Source: Pseudomonas sp. UFMG81 (GTDB taxonomy: Bacteria > Pseudomonadota > Gammaproteobacteria > Pseudomonadales > Pseudomonadaceae). Taken from it: a stretch of DNA of 64,000 nt. Each line of letters opens with the position of its first letter. The first letter of the stretch is position 1. The stretch lies in the NCBI RefSeq assembly GCF_015354575.1, contig NZ_JACAFQ010000006.1, positions 116,629-180,628 on the forward strand, in the 5' to 3' direction. Below, one piece after another: positions 51,283 to 59,880 of this stretch. A program made the translations under genes and the position numbers. The notes under the pieces are model-generated. The model had not been told where the DNA came from, did not search any database, and was given only the letters and a program-made list of their open reading frames with translations.

Positions 51283-51294
51283 ATGGTATACCAT
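51283..51294. promoter_or_regulatory. Candidate GntR operator, site 3 (perfect palindrome)
   Basis: ATGGTATACCAT, perfect, followed by CAGACA as at site 2. It lies 39 bases before the DUF1185 gene ATG and just upstream of its ribosome site, a position fit for repression. FadR-type GntR regulators bind TGGT-N-ACCA-like palindromes. Confidence 0.65.
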
Positions 51295-51333
51295 CAGACA
51301 ACAAGAGCTGATAACCCTAACCAGGAGCCCCCC

Positions 51334-51930
51334 ATGAGTTTCGAAATCCGCAAGATCGTCACCTACTCCGAAGAGACCCGCATCGAAGGCGGCAAGGCCA
51401 CCGACAAACCGGTGACCATGGTCGGCCTGGCCGTGGTGATCAAGAACCCATGGGCCGGTCGCGGTTTCGTTGAAGACCTCAAGCCGGAAATCCGCGCCAA
51501 CTGCTCCGAGCTGGGCGCGTTGATGGTCGAGCGCCTGACTGCCGCCATCGGCGGTGCCGACAAGATCGAGGCCTACGGCAAAGCGGCCGTGGTCGGTGCC
51601 GATGGCGAGATCGAGCACGCCTCGGCCGTCATCCACACCCTGCGCTTCGGCAACCATTACCGCGAAGCCGTACAGGCCAAGAGCTACCTGAGCTTCACCA
51701 ACAAGCGCGGTGGCCCAGGCACCTCGATCCAGATCCCGATGATGCAAAAGGACGACGAAGGCCTGCGTTCGCACTACATCACCCTGGAAATGCAGATCGA
51801 AGACGCCCCCCGCGCCGACGAGATCGTCGTGGTACTCGGCGCCGCCGACGGCGGCCGCCTGCACCCGCGCATCGGCAACCGCTACATCGACCTGGAAGAA
51901 CTGGCTGCCGAAAAAGCCAACGCTCAATAA
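51334..51930 (+). CDS. Amino-acid-synthesis family (DUF1185, AA_synth) protein
   Basis: 198 residues from ATG 51334 (AGGAG 7 bases upstream). The pattern EIRKIVTYSEETRIEGGK, VGLAVVIKNPWAGRGFVEDL, SELGALMVERLTAAIGG and YGKAAVVGADGEIEHASAVI is the DUF1185 fold, related to chorismate-mutase-like/YjgF-like trimers. The biochemical role is unsettled; members occur in ring-cleavage and peptide-hydrolysis clusters. First gene of the second transcript, directly behind GntR site 3. Confidence 0.85.
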   Translation: MSFEIRKIVTYSEETRIEGGKATDKPVTMVGLAVVIKNPWAGRGFVEDLKPEIRANCSELGALMVERLTAAIGGADKIEAYGKAAVVGADGEIEHASAVIHTLRFGNHYREAVQAKSYLSFTNKRGGPGTSIQIPMMQKDDEGLRSHYITLEMQIEDAPRADEIVVVLGAADGGRLHPRIGNRYIDLEELAAEKANAQ

Positions 51931-51998
51931 CAACAACCAAGACGGGCCTGGGCGTGGCGAGCATACCCGCCACGCCCGACCTTCAAGGAGCGCCCTCC

Positions 51999-52832
51999 AT
52001 GATTCAGCCTGTCGCTGAACGTACACCGGCCGGCACCAGCTACCTGGTCCAAGGCCAGGGCCAACCCGTGGTGCTGATCCACGGCGTGGGCCTGAACAAG
52101 GAAATGTGGGGCGGGCAGATCGTGGGCCTGGCCAACGACTACCGCGTCATCACCTACGACATGCTCGGCCATGGCCAGAGCCGCGTGCCCGCCGCCAATA
52201 CCCCGCTGGAAGGCTACGCCGAACAACTGAACGAGCTGCTCGACCACCTGCAGATACCTCAAGCCACCGTGATCGGCTTCTCCATGGGTGGCCTGGTGGC
52301 CCGCGCCTTCGCGCTCAACTACCCACAGCGCCTGGCCGCGCTGGTGGTGCTCAACAGCGTGTTCAACCGCACCCCCGAGCAAAGCGCCGGGGTCATCGCC
52401 CGTGCCGCGCAAGCCTTCGAACAAGGCCCCGACGCCAACGTCGACGCCGCCCTCGACCGCTGGTTCAGCCGCGAATACAAGGCCGCCAACCCAGCGCAGG
52501 TCGCCGCCATCCGCCAGATCCTGGCGAGCAACGACCCGCAGGGCTATCACACCACTTACGCACTGTTCGCCACCCAGGACATGTACCGCGAGGCTGACCT
52601 GGGCAGCATCCAGGTACCCACCCTGGTCGCCACCGGCGAACTCGATGCCGGCTCCACCCCGGCCATGACCCGCCAGCTCGCCGCGCGTATTCCCGGCGCG
52701 CAGAGCGTGGTGCTGGCCGATCAACGGCACATGATGCCGGTGGAAGCACCGCGCGAAGTCAACAAGATGCTGCTGGACTTCCTCAGGCAGGCCCGCACCC
52801 TCACCGAATCCGCCAAGGGGATAGTTGCATGA
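51999..52832 (+). CDS. Alpha/beta-fold hydrolase (RutD/PcaD-like)
   Basis: 277 residues; AAGGAG 8 bases before ATG 51999. Oxyanion motif HGVGLNKEMW, GHGQSRVP, the nucleophile elbow GFSMGG (Ser at about 96), an acid in ATGELDAGSTP and the catalytic His in ADQRHMMPVEAP: a complete triad. Likely acts on an enol-lactone, carbamate or amide made by the monooxygenase. The following ALDH gene overlaps it by 4 bases (ATGA), implying coupling. Confidence 0.88.
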   Translation: MIQPVAERTPAGTSYLVQGQGQPVVLIHGVGLNKEMWGGQIVGLANDYRVITYDMLGHGQSRVPAANTPLEGYAEQLNELLDHLQIPQATVIGFSMGGLVARAFALNYPQRLAALVVLNSVFNRTPEQSAGVIARAAQAFEQGPDANVDAALDRWFSREYKAANPAQVAAIRQILASNDPQGYHTTYALFATQDMYREADLGSIQVPTLVATGELDAGSTPAMTRQLAARIPGAQSVVLADQRHMMPVEAPREVNKMLLDFLRQARTLTESAKGIVA

Positions 52833-54310
52833 CCCTCGTTCGTTTCCAGATGTGCATCGACGGCCAGTGGCGCGATGCCCAGAGCGGCAAGACCTTCGAC
52901 AGCCTCGACCCGGCCACCGCCAAGGCCTGGGCGCAACTGCCCGACGCCGATGAAGCCGATGTGGAGCTGGCCGTGCAGGCAGCCCAGCGCGCCTTCGAAA
53001 GCAAGGCGTGGCGTGGCCTCACCGCCACCGCCCGAGGCAAGCTGCTGCGCCGCCTGGGTGACCTGATCGCCGAGAACAAAGAGCACCTGGCCCAGCTGGA
53101 GAGCCGCGACAACGGCAAGCTGATCCGCGAGACCCGCGGCCAGGTCGGCTACCTGCCGGAGTTCTTCCACTACACCGCAGGCCTGGCCGACAAGCTCGAA
53201 GGCGGCACCCTGCCGTTGGACAAGCCCGACCTGTTCGCCTACACCGTGCACGAACCGATCGGCGTGGTGGCCGGGATCATCCCGTGGAACAGCCCGCTGT
53301 ACCTCACCGCGATCAAGCTGGCCCCGGCCCTGGCCGCGGGTAACACCATCGTGCTCAAACCGTCCGAGCATGCCTCGGCAACCCTGCTCGAACTGGCCCG
53401 CCTGGCGCTCGAAGCGGGCTTCCCGGCGGGCGTGGTGAACGTGGTCACAGGCTTCGGTCCAAGCACCGGCGCCGCCCTCACCCGCCACCCGCTGGTGCGC
53501 AAGATCGCCTTCACCGGCGGCGCCGCCACCGCTCGCCACGTGGTGCGCAGCAGCGCCGAGAACTTCGCCAAGCTGTCGCTGGAGCTGGGCGGTAAGTCGC
53601 CGAACATCATCTTCGCCGACGCCGACCTGGACAGCGCCATCAACGGCGCCGTCGCCGGCATCTATGCCGCCTCCGGGCAGAGCTGCGTGGCAGGTTCGCG
53701 CCTGCTGGTGCAGGACGAGATCTTCGACGAATTCGTCGAGCGCCTGATCGCCCGCGCCAAGAGCATCCGCATCGGCAACCCGCAGGACGACAGCAGCGAG
53801 ATGGGCCCGATCGCCACCGCCCAGCAGTTGGCCGTGATCGAAGGCCTGGTGGCCGCGGCCAAGGCCGAAGGCGCCACCCTGCGCATGGGCGGCAAGCGCG
53901 CCGAGGTCGAAGGTGACGGCTGGTTCTACGAACCGACCCTGTTCGAATGCGACAGCAATTCGATGACCATCATGCAGGAAGAAGTGTTCGGCCCGGTTGC
54001 CGCGGTGATCCGCTTCAAGACCGAGGAAGAAGCCCTGGCGATGGCCAACGACTCGCAGTTCGGCCTGGCCGCCGGCATCTGGACCCGTGACCTTGGCCGT
54101 GCCCACCGCCTGGCCCGTGACGTGCGTTCGGGGATCATCTGGGTCAACACCTACCGCGCCGTATCGGCCATGGCCCCCATCGGCGGTTTCAAGAACAGCG
54201 GCTACGGCCGCGAGAGCGGCATCGATTCGGTGCTCGCCTATACCGAGCTGAAGACGGTGTGGATCAACCTCTCCACCGCGCCCATGCCCGACCCGTTCGT
54301 GATGCGCTAG
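52829..54310 (+). CDS. NAD(P)-dependent aldehyde dehydrogenase
   Basis: 493 residues. GVVAGIIPWNSPLYLTAIKL, AGNTIVLKPSEHASAT, general base Glu252 in SLELGGKSPNI, nucleophile Cys286 in GQSCVAGSR, and EEVFGPVAAVIRF are all present, so the enzyme is intact. It should oxidise the aldehyde produced after ring opening and hydrolysis. Coupled to the hydrolase gene by ATGA and followed 12 bp later by the second flavin reductase. Confidence 0.92.
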   Translation: MTLVRFQMCIDGQWRDAQSGKTFDSLDPATAKAWAQLPDADEADVELAVQAAQRAFESKAWRGLTATARGKLLRRLGDLIAENKEHLAQLESRDNGKLIRETRGQVGYLPEFFHYTAGLADKLEGGTLPLDKPDLFAYTVHEPIGVVAGIIPWNSPLYLTAIKLAPALAAGNTIVLKPSEHASATLLELARLALEAGFPAGVVNVVTGFGPSTGAALTRHPLVRKIAFTGGAATARHVVRSSAENFAKLSLELGGKSPNIIFADADLDSAINGAVAGIYAASGQSCVAGSRLLVQDEIFDEFVERLIARAKSIRIGNPQDDSSEMGPIATAQQLAVIEGLVAAAKAEGATLRMGGKRAEVEGDGWFYEPTLFECDSNSMTIMQEEVFGPVAAVIRFKTEEEALAMANDSQFGLAAGIWTRDLGRAHRLARDVRSGIIWVNTYRAVSAMAPIGGFKNSGYGRESGIDSVLAYTELKTVWINLSTAPMPDPFVMR

Positions 54311-54322
54311 GAGGAACACGAG

Positions 54323-54808
54323 ATGATCGAACCCGGCATCTACAAAGACGTGATGGGCTCGTTCCCGTCCGGTGTCACCGTGGTCACCACGCTGGATGCC
54401 GACGGCGGCATCGTCGGCATCACCGCCAGCGCCTTCAGCGCGCTGTCGATCGAGCCGGCGCTGGTGCTGTTCTGCCCCAACTACGCCTCCGACACCTACC
54501 CGATCCTGCGCGACAGCAAGCAGTTCGCCATCCACCTGTTGTCCGCCGACCAGACCGCCGAGGCCTATGCCTTCGCCGGCAAGGGCAAGGACAAGGCCAA
54601 GGGCATCGACTGGCAGTTGAGCGAACTGGGTAACCCGCTGCTGAGCAAGGCCACGGCGATCATCGAGTGCGAACTGTGGCGCGAGTACGACGGCGGTGAC
54701 CACGCGATCATCGTCGGCGCGGTGAAGAACCTGGTGTTGCCCGCCGACCCGGTGACCCCGATGGTCTACCACAAGGGCAAGCTCGGCGCGCTGCCGCCGC
54801 TGGGCTGA
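54323..54808 (+). CDS. Flavin reductase (two-component monooxygenase partner), second copy
   Basis: 161 residues, the same length as the first copy and about two-thirds identical throughout: GSFPSGVTVVTTLDADG, ITASAFSALSIEPALVLFCP, FAIHLLSADQTAEAYAFAGK, ECELWREYDGGDHAIIVG. GGAGG precedes the ATG. The duplicate lies in the DUF1185 transcript rather than next to the oxygenase, which suggests it once had, or still serves, a second oxygenase. Confidence 0.9.
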   Translation: MIEPGIYKDVMGSFPSGVTVVTTLDADGGIVGITASAFSALSIEPALVLFCPNYASDTYPILRDSKQFAIHLLSADQTAEAYAFAGKGKDKAKGIDWQLSELGNPLLSKATAIIECELWREYDGGDHAIIVGAVKNLVLPADPVTPMVYHKGKLGALPPLG

Positions 54809-54824
54809 TGCCTGGTCGGGAATC

Positions 54825-54930
54825 GGCGTGGGCCTTTTCGCGGGCAAGCCCGCTCCCACAGGTACTGCACAAGAATCGCAGTCCATCAGAATCCTGTGGG
54901 AGCGGGCTTGCCCGCGAAGAAGCCCACGCC
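54825..54930. repeat. BIME: inverted REP pair with extended arms
   Basis: Arms extend to GGCGTGGGCCTTTTCGCGGG against its complement ending AGCCCACGCC, giving about 38 paired bases with a few mismatches, between flavin reductase 2 and the CMD gene. Confidence 0.9.
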
Positions 54931-55016
54931 GATGCCACAGTTTCCGGGGGCCGCGCATACCCCCTCACCTTCGGTTGCGGCCCCCATTTTTATTCCACGT
55001 TCAAGGACCTCGGCAG

Positions 55017-55406
55017 ATGAGCAACGAAAAGTACGAGAAAGGCCTGCAGATCCGCACCCAGGTGCTCGGCGAAGACTACGTCAACCGCTCGCTGCAGAAC
55101 GCCGACGACTTCACCAAGCCGCTCCAGGAGCTGGTCACCGAGTACTGCTGGGGCCATGTCTGGGGCCGCGACGGTTTGTCGCTCAAAGAGCGCAGCATGA
55201 TAAACTTGGCCATGATTTCCGCGCTCAACCGCCCCCATGAACTCAAGCTGCACATCCGCGGCGCCTTGCGTAATGGCCTGAGCCGTGAACAGATTCGCGA
55301 GATCCTGCTTCAAGTCGGCATTTACTGCGGCGTACCCGCGGCGGTGGACAGTTTCCGCCTGGCCCGCGAGGCGTTCGCCGAAGCCGACGCAGAAGCGACC
55401 CGTTAA
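55017..55406 (+). CDS. Carboxymuconolactone decarboxylase-like protein
   Basis: 129 residues: YEKGLQIRTQVLGEDYVNRS, PLQELVTEYCWGHVWGRDGL, SLKERSMINLAMISALNRPH and IRGALRNGLSREQIREILLQ. This is the PcaC fold with the E-x7-C-x2-H-like region altered to EYCWGHVW. PcaC itself decarboxylates a lactone; many relatives have unknown roles in catabolic clusters. It is the last enzyme gene before the GntR regulator. Confidence 0.87.
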   Translation: MSNEKYEKGLQIRTQVLGEDYVNRSLQNADDFTKPLQELVTEYCWGHVWGRDGLSLKERSMINLAMISALNRPHELKLHIRGALRNGLSREQIREILLQVGIYCGVPAAVDSFRLAREAFAEADAEATR

Positions 55407-55494
55407 CAACGGGCTGTGTGAACCACTGCAAGGAGTGCCCCGGTTCAAGGCACTCCGCGATGTTGGCGCAACAGCCTCATAAAGAGCGCACCTG

Positions 55495-56247
55495 ATGAAA
55501 CGCCAGCCACTCGACGACAGCTTCAAGGTCAACCGCAACCCCGTCACCCTCCGTGAAATCGTGCTCGACAAACTGCGCAGCGCGATCATGAACTTCCACC
55601 TGCTGCCGGGCGATCGCCTGGTCGAGCGCGATCTGTGCGACCGCCTGGGCGTGAGCCGCACCTCGGTGCGCGAGGCGCTGCGCCATCTCGAATCCGAAGG
55701 CCTGGTCGAATTCGCCGACGCCAAGGGCCCGCGGGTAGCCATCATCACCCTGGAAGACGCCCGCGACATCTACGAGCTGCGCTGCGTGCTCGAAGGGCTG
55801 ATCGTCCAGCTGTTCACCCTCAACGCCAAGACCAAGGACATCCGCGCCCTGGAGCGTGCGCTGGAAGTCAACCGCGAAGCGCTCGAGGAAGGCGAACTGG
55901 CCCAGGTGCTGGACTCGGTACAGGGCTTCTACGACGTGCTGCTGGAAGGCTCCGGCAACCAGGTCGCGGCCCAGCAGTTGCGCCAGTTGCAGGCGCGCAT
56001 CAGCTACCTGCGCGCCACCTCGGTGTCGCAAGAGAACCGCCGTGGCGCCAGCAATCGCGAGATGGAAAAGATCGTCGAGGCGATCAAGAGCGGCGACCCG
56101 CAAGCCGCCCACCAGGCCTCGGTCGACCACGTGCGCGCCGCTGCGAAAGTGGCACTGGACTACCTGCGCCAGAAGCAGGACGACAACGCCAAGGTCCGCG
56201 AAATCGTCGCCCCCCTGCCCCTCAAGGACCCTCGCATAGGCCGCTGA
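55495..56247 (+). CDS. GntR-family (FadR/FCD-type) regulator of the catabolic cluster
   Basis: 250 residues. Winged helix at about 15-80 (VTLREIVLDKLRSAIMNFHL, RLVERDLCDRLGVSRTSVRE, LRHLESEGLVEF). The FCD ligand domain follows (IYELRCVLEGLIVQLF, NREMEKIVEAIKSGDPQAAH, HVRAA with metal-type His). Proteins of this class bind short TGGT..ACCA palindromes and release them on binding a pathway acid. Three such palindromes precede cluster transcripts, so this is their probable repressor. Confidence 0.9.
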   Translation: MKRQPLDDSFKVNRNPVTLREIVLDKLRSAIMNFHLLPGDRLVERDLCDRLGVSRTSVREALRHLESEGLVEFADAKGPRVAIITLEDARDIYELRCVLEGLIVQLFTLNAKTKDIRALERALEVNREALEEGELAQVLDSVQGFYDVLLEGSGNQVAAQQLRQLQARISYLRATSVSQENRRGASNREMEKIVEAIKSGDPQAAHQASVDHVRAAAKVALDYLRQKQDDNAKVREIVAPLPLKDPRIGR

Positions 56248-56249
56248 CC

Positions 56250-56813
56250 ATGCCCACCGCCCCGCGCTACTGCCCGCACTGCACCACGGAACTGGCCCGG
56301 GGCGTCCCCACAGGCGACACCCACGAACGCCTGCACTGCACCGGCTGCGGCTACATCCACTACATCAACCCGAAGATCATCGCCGGCTGCATCATCGAGC
56401 GCGACGGCAAGTACCTGCTGTGCCAGCGCGCCATCCCGCCGCGGCCAGGAACCTGGACCCTGCCCGCAGGGTTCATGGAAGCGGGCGAAACCACCGAGCA
56501 GGCGGCGTTGCGCGAGGTGTGGGAGGAAAGTGGCGTGCGTGGCGAGATCGTTTCACCGTACTCGATCTTCAGCGTGCCCACGATCAGCGAGGTGTATATC
56601 ATCTTCCGCGCCATCGCCACCGAGGAGACCGGGGAGTTCGGGCCCGAAACGCTGGCCTACCGGTTCTTCGAACCTGACCAGATTCCCTGGGACGAGATCT
56701 ACTACCCGGCCATCCGGCAGATCCTCGAGCGCTACATCCTCGAACGCCAAGCCGGGGTCTACGGGATCTACATGGGCAATGACGATACCGGCAAGGTGCA
56801 TTTCATCCGCTGA
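56250..56813 (+). CDS. NUDIX hydrolase with N-terminal zinc ribbon
   Basis: 187 residues from ATG 56250, 2 bases after the GntR stop. Zinc ribbon CPHC...CTGC at residues 9-34; NADH-pyrophosphatase-like INPKIIAGCIIERDGKYLLC; Nudix box GFMEAGETTEQAALREVWEE then SGV at about 74-96, intact. Known relatives hydrolyse ADP-ribose or NADH-type dinucleotides. It may be co-transcribed with the regulator but has no evident part in the catabolic route. Confidence 0.9.
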   Translation: MPTAPRYCPHCTTELARGVPTGDTHERLHCTGCGYIHYINPKIIAGCIIERDGKYLLCQRAIPPRPGTWTLPAGFMEAGETTEQAALREVWEESGVRGEIVSPYSIFSVPTISEVYIIFRAIATEETGEFGPETLAYRFFEPDQIPWDEIYYPAIRQILERYILERQAGVYGIYMGNDDTGKVHFIR

Positions 56814-56928
56814 GTGAGTTCGGGCCAAACCGTCATTGGGGAGCGCTGCGCCGGGCTACCGGTCCCCCCATTCCCCAATGCTCCCGGTATCGTGCGCACC
56901 ATCGAAACTCACTTGCGATGGAACCCCG

Positions 56929-58026
56929 ATGACCCTGTTCACCCCCCTCAAGCTCGGCCCGCTGACCCTGCCCAATCGCGTCTTCATGGCCCCCCTCACC
57001 CGCCTGCGCAGCCTGGAGCCGGGCGACGTTCCGACACCGCTGATGGCCGAGTACTACGGCCAGCGCGCCAGCGCCGGGCTGATCATCAGCGAAGCCACGC
57101 AGATCTCGTTCCAGGCCAAGGGCTATTCCGGCTCGCCGGGCATCCACACCGCCGAGCAGATCGCCGGTTGGCGCCAGGTCAACGACGCCATCCATGCCGG
57201 TGGCGGGCACAGCGCGGTGCAGGTCTGGCACACCGGGCGCATCTCGCATACCTCGCTGCAGCCAGGCGGCGACGCGCCGGTGGCGCCCTCCGCATTGCCG
57301 GCCAATGCGCGCACCACGCTACGTGACGAAAGCAGCCAGCTCATCCGCGTCGATACCTCGACCCCGCGTGCGCTGAGCGAAGCCGAGATTGCCGGTATCG
57401 TTGCCGATTTCGGCCAGGCGGCGGTCAATGCCCGTGAAGCGGGCTTCGATTTCATCGAGCTGCACGCCGCCCATGGCTACCTGCTGCATCAATTCCTCAC
57501 CCCCAGCGCCAACACCCGCGAGGACCGTTACGGCGGCAGCATCGAAAATCGCGCGCGCATCGTGCTCGAAGCGGTGGACGCCGCCATCGCCCAGTGGAGC
57601 GCCGAGCGCGTGGGTATCCGGATTTTCCCGCTGGGCGGCTTCAATGGCATCGACAACGGCGAAGACCAGGAAGCGGCTGGCCTGTACTTGATTGGCGAGT
57701 TGGCCAAACGCAACCTGGCCTACCTGCACCTATCCGAGCCGGACTGGGCCGGTGGCAAGCCGCTGCGCGATGAATTCCGCCAGGCGATCCGCGCGGCCTA
57801 CCCAGGCGTGATCGTCGCCGCAGGCGCCTACACCGCCGAGAAAGCCGAAGACTTGCTGGCGCGGGGCCTGATCGACGCGGTGGCCTTCGGCCGGGCGTTC
57901 ATCGCCAACCCCGACCTGGTCGAGCGCTTGCAGCAGCAGGCGCCGTTGAACGAACACCGTGCGCAGTTCGACTATGCCAACGGGGCCGAGGGGTATACCG
58001 ACTACCCGTTCCTGAAACAGGCGTAG
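56929..58026 (+). CDS. Old yellow enzyme family alkene/xenobiotic reductase
   Basis: 365 residues from ATG 56929. FMN-binding TIM barrel: [29 protein letters not shown], substrate-binding pair in [54 protein letters not shown]. It reduces activated C=C bonds or nitro compounds with NADPH (NemA/XenB class). It stands alone between the NUDIX gene and a REP pair. Confidence 0.92.
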   Translation: MTLFTPLKLGPLTLPNRVFMAPLTRLRSLEPGDVPTPLMAEYYGQRASAGLIISEATQISFQAKGYSGSPGIHTAEQIAGWRQVNDAIHAGGGHSAVQVWHTGRISHTSLQPGGDAPVAPSALPANARTTLRDESSQLIRVDTSTPRALSEAEIAGIVADFGQAAVNAREAGFDFIELHAAHGYLLHQFLTPSANTREDRYGGSIENRARIVLEAVDAAIAQWSAERVGIRIFPLGGFNGIDNGEDQEAAGLYLIGELAKRNLAYLHLSEPDWAGGKPLRDEFRQAIRAAYPGVIVAAGAYTAEKAEDLLARGLIDAVAFGRAFIANPDLVERLQQQAPLNEHRAQFDYANGAEGYTDYPFLKQA

Positions 58027-58094
58027 CTTGCACGGGCCCCTCGCGGGTCAAGTAGCAGCGGCGCACCGCCGCCCACCCTAAAGTTTGCACGTCA

Positions 58095-58228
58095 CCTGTA
58101 GGAGCGGCCTTGTGTCGCGAAAGGACCGCAAAGCGGTCCCCGGATATCAGCGTCGCCACAGCAATCGCCGGGGCTGCTGCGCCCCCTTTCCGACCGGTCC
58201 GGCGCCCCGGCAAGGCCGCTCCTACAGG
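58095..58228. repeat. BIME: REP pair overlapping the LysR stop codon
   Basis: Left arm CCTGTAGGAGCGGCCTTGTG, right arm complement GGCAAGGCCGCTCCTACAGG, with about 95 bases between. The TAG stop of the LysR gene (58222-58224) lies inside the right arm. Confidence 0.85.
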
Positions 58229-59136
58229 ACCTCCCAAGGCACACCGGCCTGCCAGCTTTCGACCAGCAGGTCGATGAACCCGCGCACCCGCGGCGACAAA
58301 TGCCGCTTGCTCGGGTACACGATGCGAATCGGGTCGGCCGGCGGCCGGTACTCGTGCAACACCTCGACCAGCGTCCCGCCGCGCAGGTCATCGCCGGTGA
58401 TGTAGGTCGGCAGGTGGATCAGCCCAAACCCCGCCCGTGCCCCTTCGAGCATCGCCTCGGAGTTGTCGATGTTCAGCCGCCCCGGTTCCTCGCACAGGTG
58501 CAGCCCGGCATCGGTGCGAAAGCGCCACGGGCTGGATTTCTCACCGACCAGGAAGGCGATCTTGTCATGCCCGTAAAGGTCGGCCGGCACCTGCGGCGTG
58601 CCGTGGCGATGCAGGTAGTCGGGCGAGGCACAGGTGACGAACTGCTGCCAGGCCACGGTACGGGTCAATAACTGCGAATCCTCTTTCGGCGCGCCGATGC
58701 GCACCGCCACGTCGATGCCCTCCTCGACCAGGTCGACGAAGCGGTCGGTAAAGCGGATATCGGCGCGCAGCTCAGGCCACTGTTTGAGGTAGCGGTCGAG
58801 GATCGGCAGCACATGGCGCTGGCCGAACGACAGCGGCGCAGTCAGGCGCAAGGTGCCGGTAGGTTGGCCCCGGCGCTGGGCCATGGCGGTCTCGACTTCG
58901 TCGAGGTCGTCGAGGATCTGCCGCCAGCGCTCGAACGCCACCAGCCCCTCGTCGGTCAGGCTCAGCTTGCGCGTGGTGCGGTTGAACAGGCGCACCGCCA
59001 TGCGCGCCTCCAGCCGCGCGATACTCTTGCCCACGGCCGAGCGGGTCAGGCCCAGGCTGGCTGCGGCCGCGGTGAAACTACCTGCCTTGGCGGTACTGAC
59101 GAAGGCGGCGATATCGCCGAAGCGGTTGGGTTCCAT
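58222..59136 (-). CDS. LysR-family transcriptional regulator
   Basis: 304 residues from ATG 59136 (MEPNRFGDIAAFVSTAKAGS). Winged HTH: FTAAAASLGLTRSAVGKSIA, RLEARMAVRLFNRTTRKLSL; C-terminal LysR substrate domain with TGTLRLTAPLSFGQRHVLPI and DVAVRIGAP. A longer frame to 59193 lacks a ribosome site. Its stop lies inside a REP arm. The target may be the convergent old yellow enzyme gene or a distant one; no divergent partner exists. Confidence 0.9.
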   Translation of the reverse strand: MEPNRFGDIAAFVSTAKAGSFTAAAASLGLTRSAVGKSIARLEARMAVRLFNRTTRKLSLTDEGLVAFERWRQILDDLDEVETAMAQRRGQPTGTLRLTAPLSFGQRHVLPILDRYLKQWPELRADIRFTDRFVDLVEEGIDVAVRIGAPKEDSQLLTRTVAWQQFVTCASPDYLHRHGTPQVPADLYGHDKIAFLVGEKSSPWRFRTDAGLHLCEEPGRLNIDNSEAMLEGARAGFGLIHLPTYITGDDLRGGTLVEVLHEYRPPADPIRIVYPSKRHLSPRVRGFIDLLVESWQAGVPWEVL

Positions 59137-59196
59137 GGTGTATTCCCGAACAAGACCAGGGCTGCTAGATGGGTGCTGATCGGCCAATTGCAAGGT

Positions 59197-59877
59197 TCAG
59201 CCGAACGCTTGCAGAGCTTTGATCGCCAGCAGGTGCAAGGGATAGAACGCGTAGCCCCAGCGGCCCACCGCCGGCACTGGCCTGTGGTTCTGGCGCAGGA
59301 GCCAGGCGCCGAGCGCAATGCTTAATACGGCGCTGGCCAGCACCAGCAGAGTAAAGGGCGCCAGCAGATGTTCGCGCAGCCAGCTGTTGGTCAGATTACC
59401 GGCCATCGCCAGCAACGCGGGCAGCAACCAGCACACCCCACCCCGGCCGCGGGCAATCAACAACGCCGCCGGTAGCAGCACGCCAGGCACGCCATACATC
59501 AGCTGCGTACTGTACAGCGTGGCCAGCAACGCAGCCCCAAGCCCAGCCAGACGCACCAGCCATGACGGCGACTGCACGCCCCAGGCAACCAGCACGCCCA
59601 GGGTCAGGGTCGGCATCACGCTGAAGGTCTGCGAGCCAGGGTCGAGCCAGCGGTATGGGGCTTCGGACAGCACCGTGAACACCAGCATCCACCCCAGATA
59701 GCGAGCACCGCTGCCGCCACGCCCGACATTCACCGCAATGGCCAGGCAAAACAACGGGAACGCCAGCCGGCCCACCACGAACAAACCATCGGCCGTCGGC
59801 CACAGGTAGCGCAGGTGGTCGGCAACCATGGTCAGGATCGCCAGCCACTTCACCAGGTCCAGCCCGGCCGAGCGCAT
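59197..59877 (-). CDS. TraX-family membrane protein (acyltransferase-like)
   Basis: 226 residues with about seven membrane segments: RSAGLDLVKWLAILTMVADH, PTADGLFVVGRLAFPLFCLA, a basic Y-R-W pattern and YAFYPLHLLAIKAL at the end, the TraX (F-pilin acetylase) family pattern. Chromosomal copies have no proven substrate. It overlaps no neighbour; the upstream YdjM-like gene stop is 3 bases from its start, so the two form an operon. Confidence 0.85.
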   Translation of the reverse strand: MRSAGLDLVKWLAILTMVADHLRYLWPTADGLFVVGRLAFPLFCLAIAVNVGRGGSGARYLGWMLVFTVLSEAPYRWLDPGSQTFSVMPTLTLGVLVAWGVQSPSWLVRLAGLGAALLATLYSTQLMYGVPGVLLPAALLIARGRGGVCWLLPALLAMAGNLTNSWLREHLLAPFTLLVLASAVLSIALGAWLLRQNHRPVPAVGRWGYAFYPLHLLAIKALQAFG

Positions 59878-59880
59878 CGC

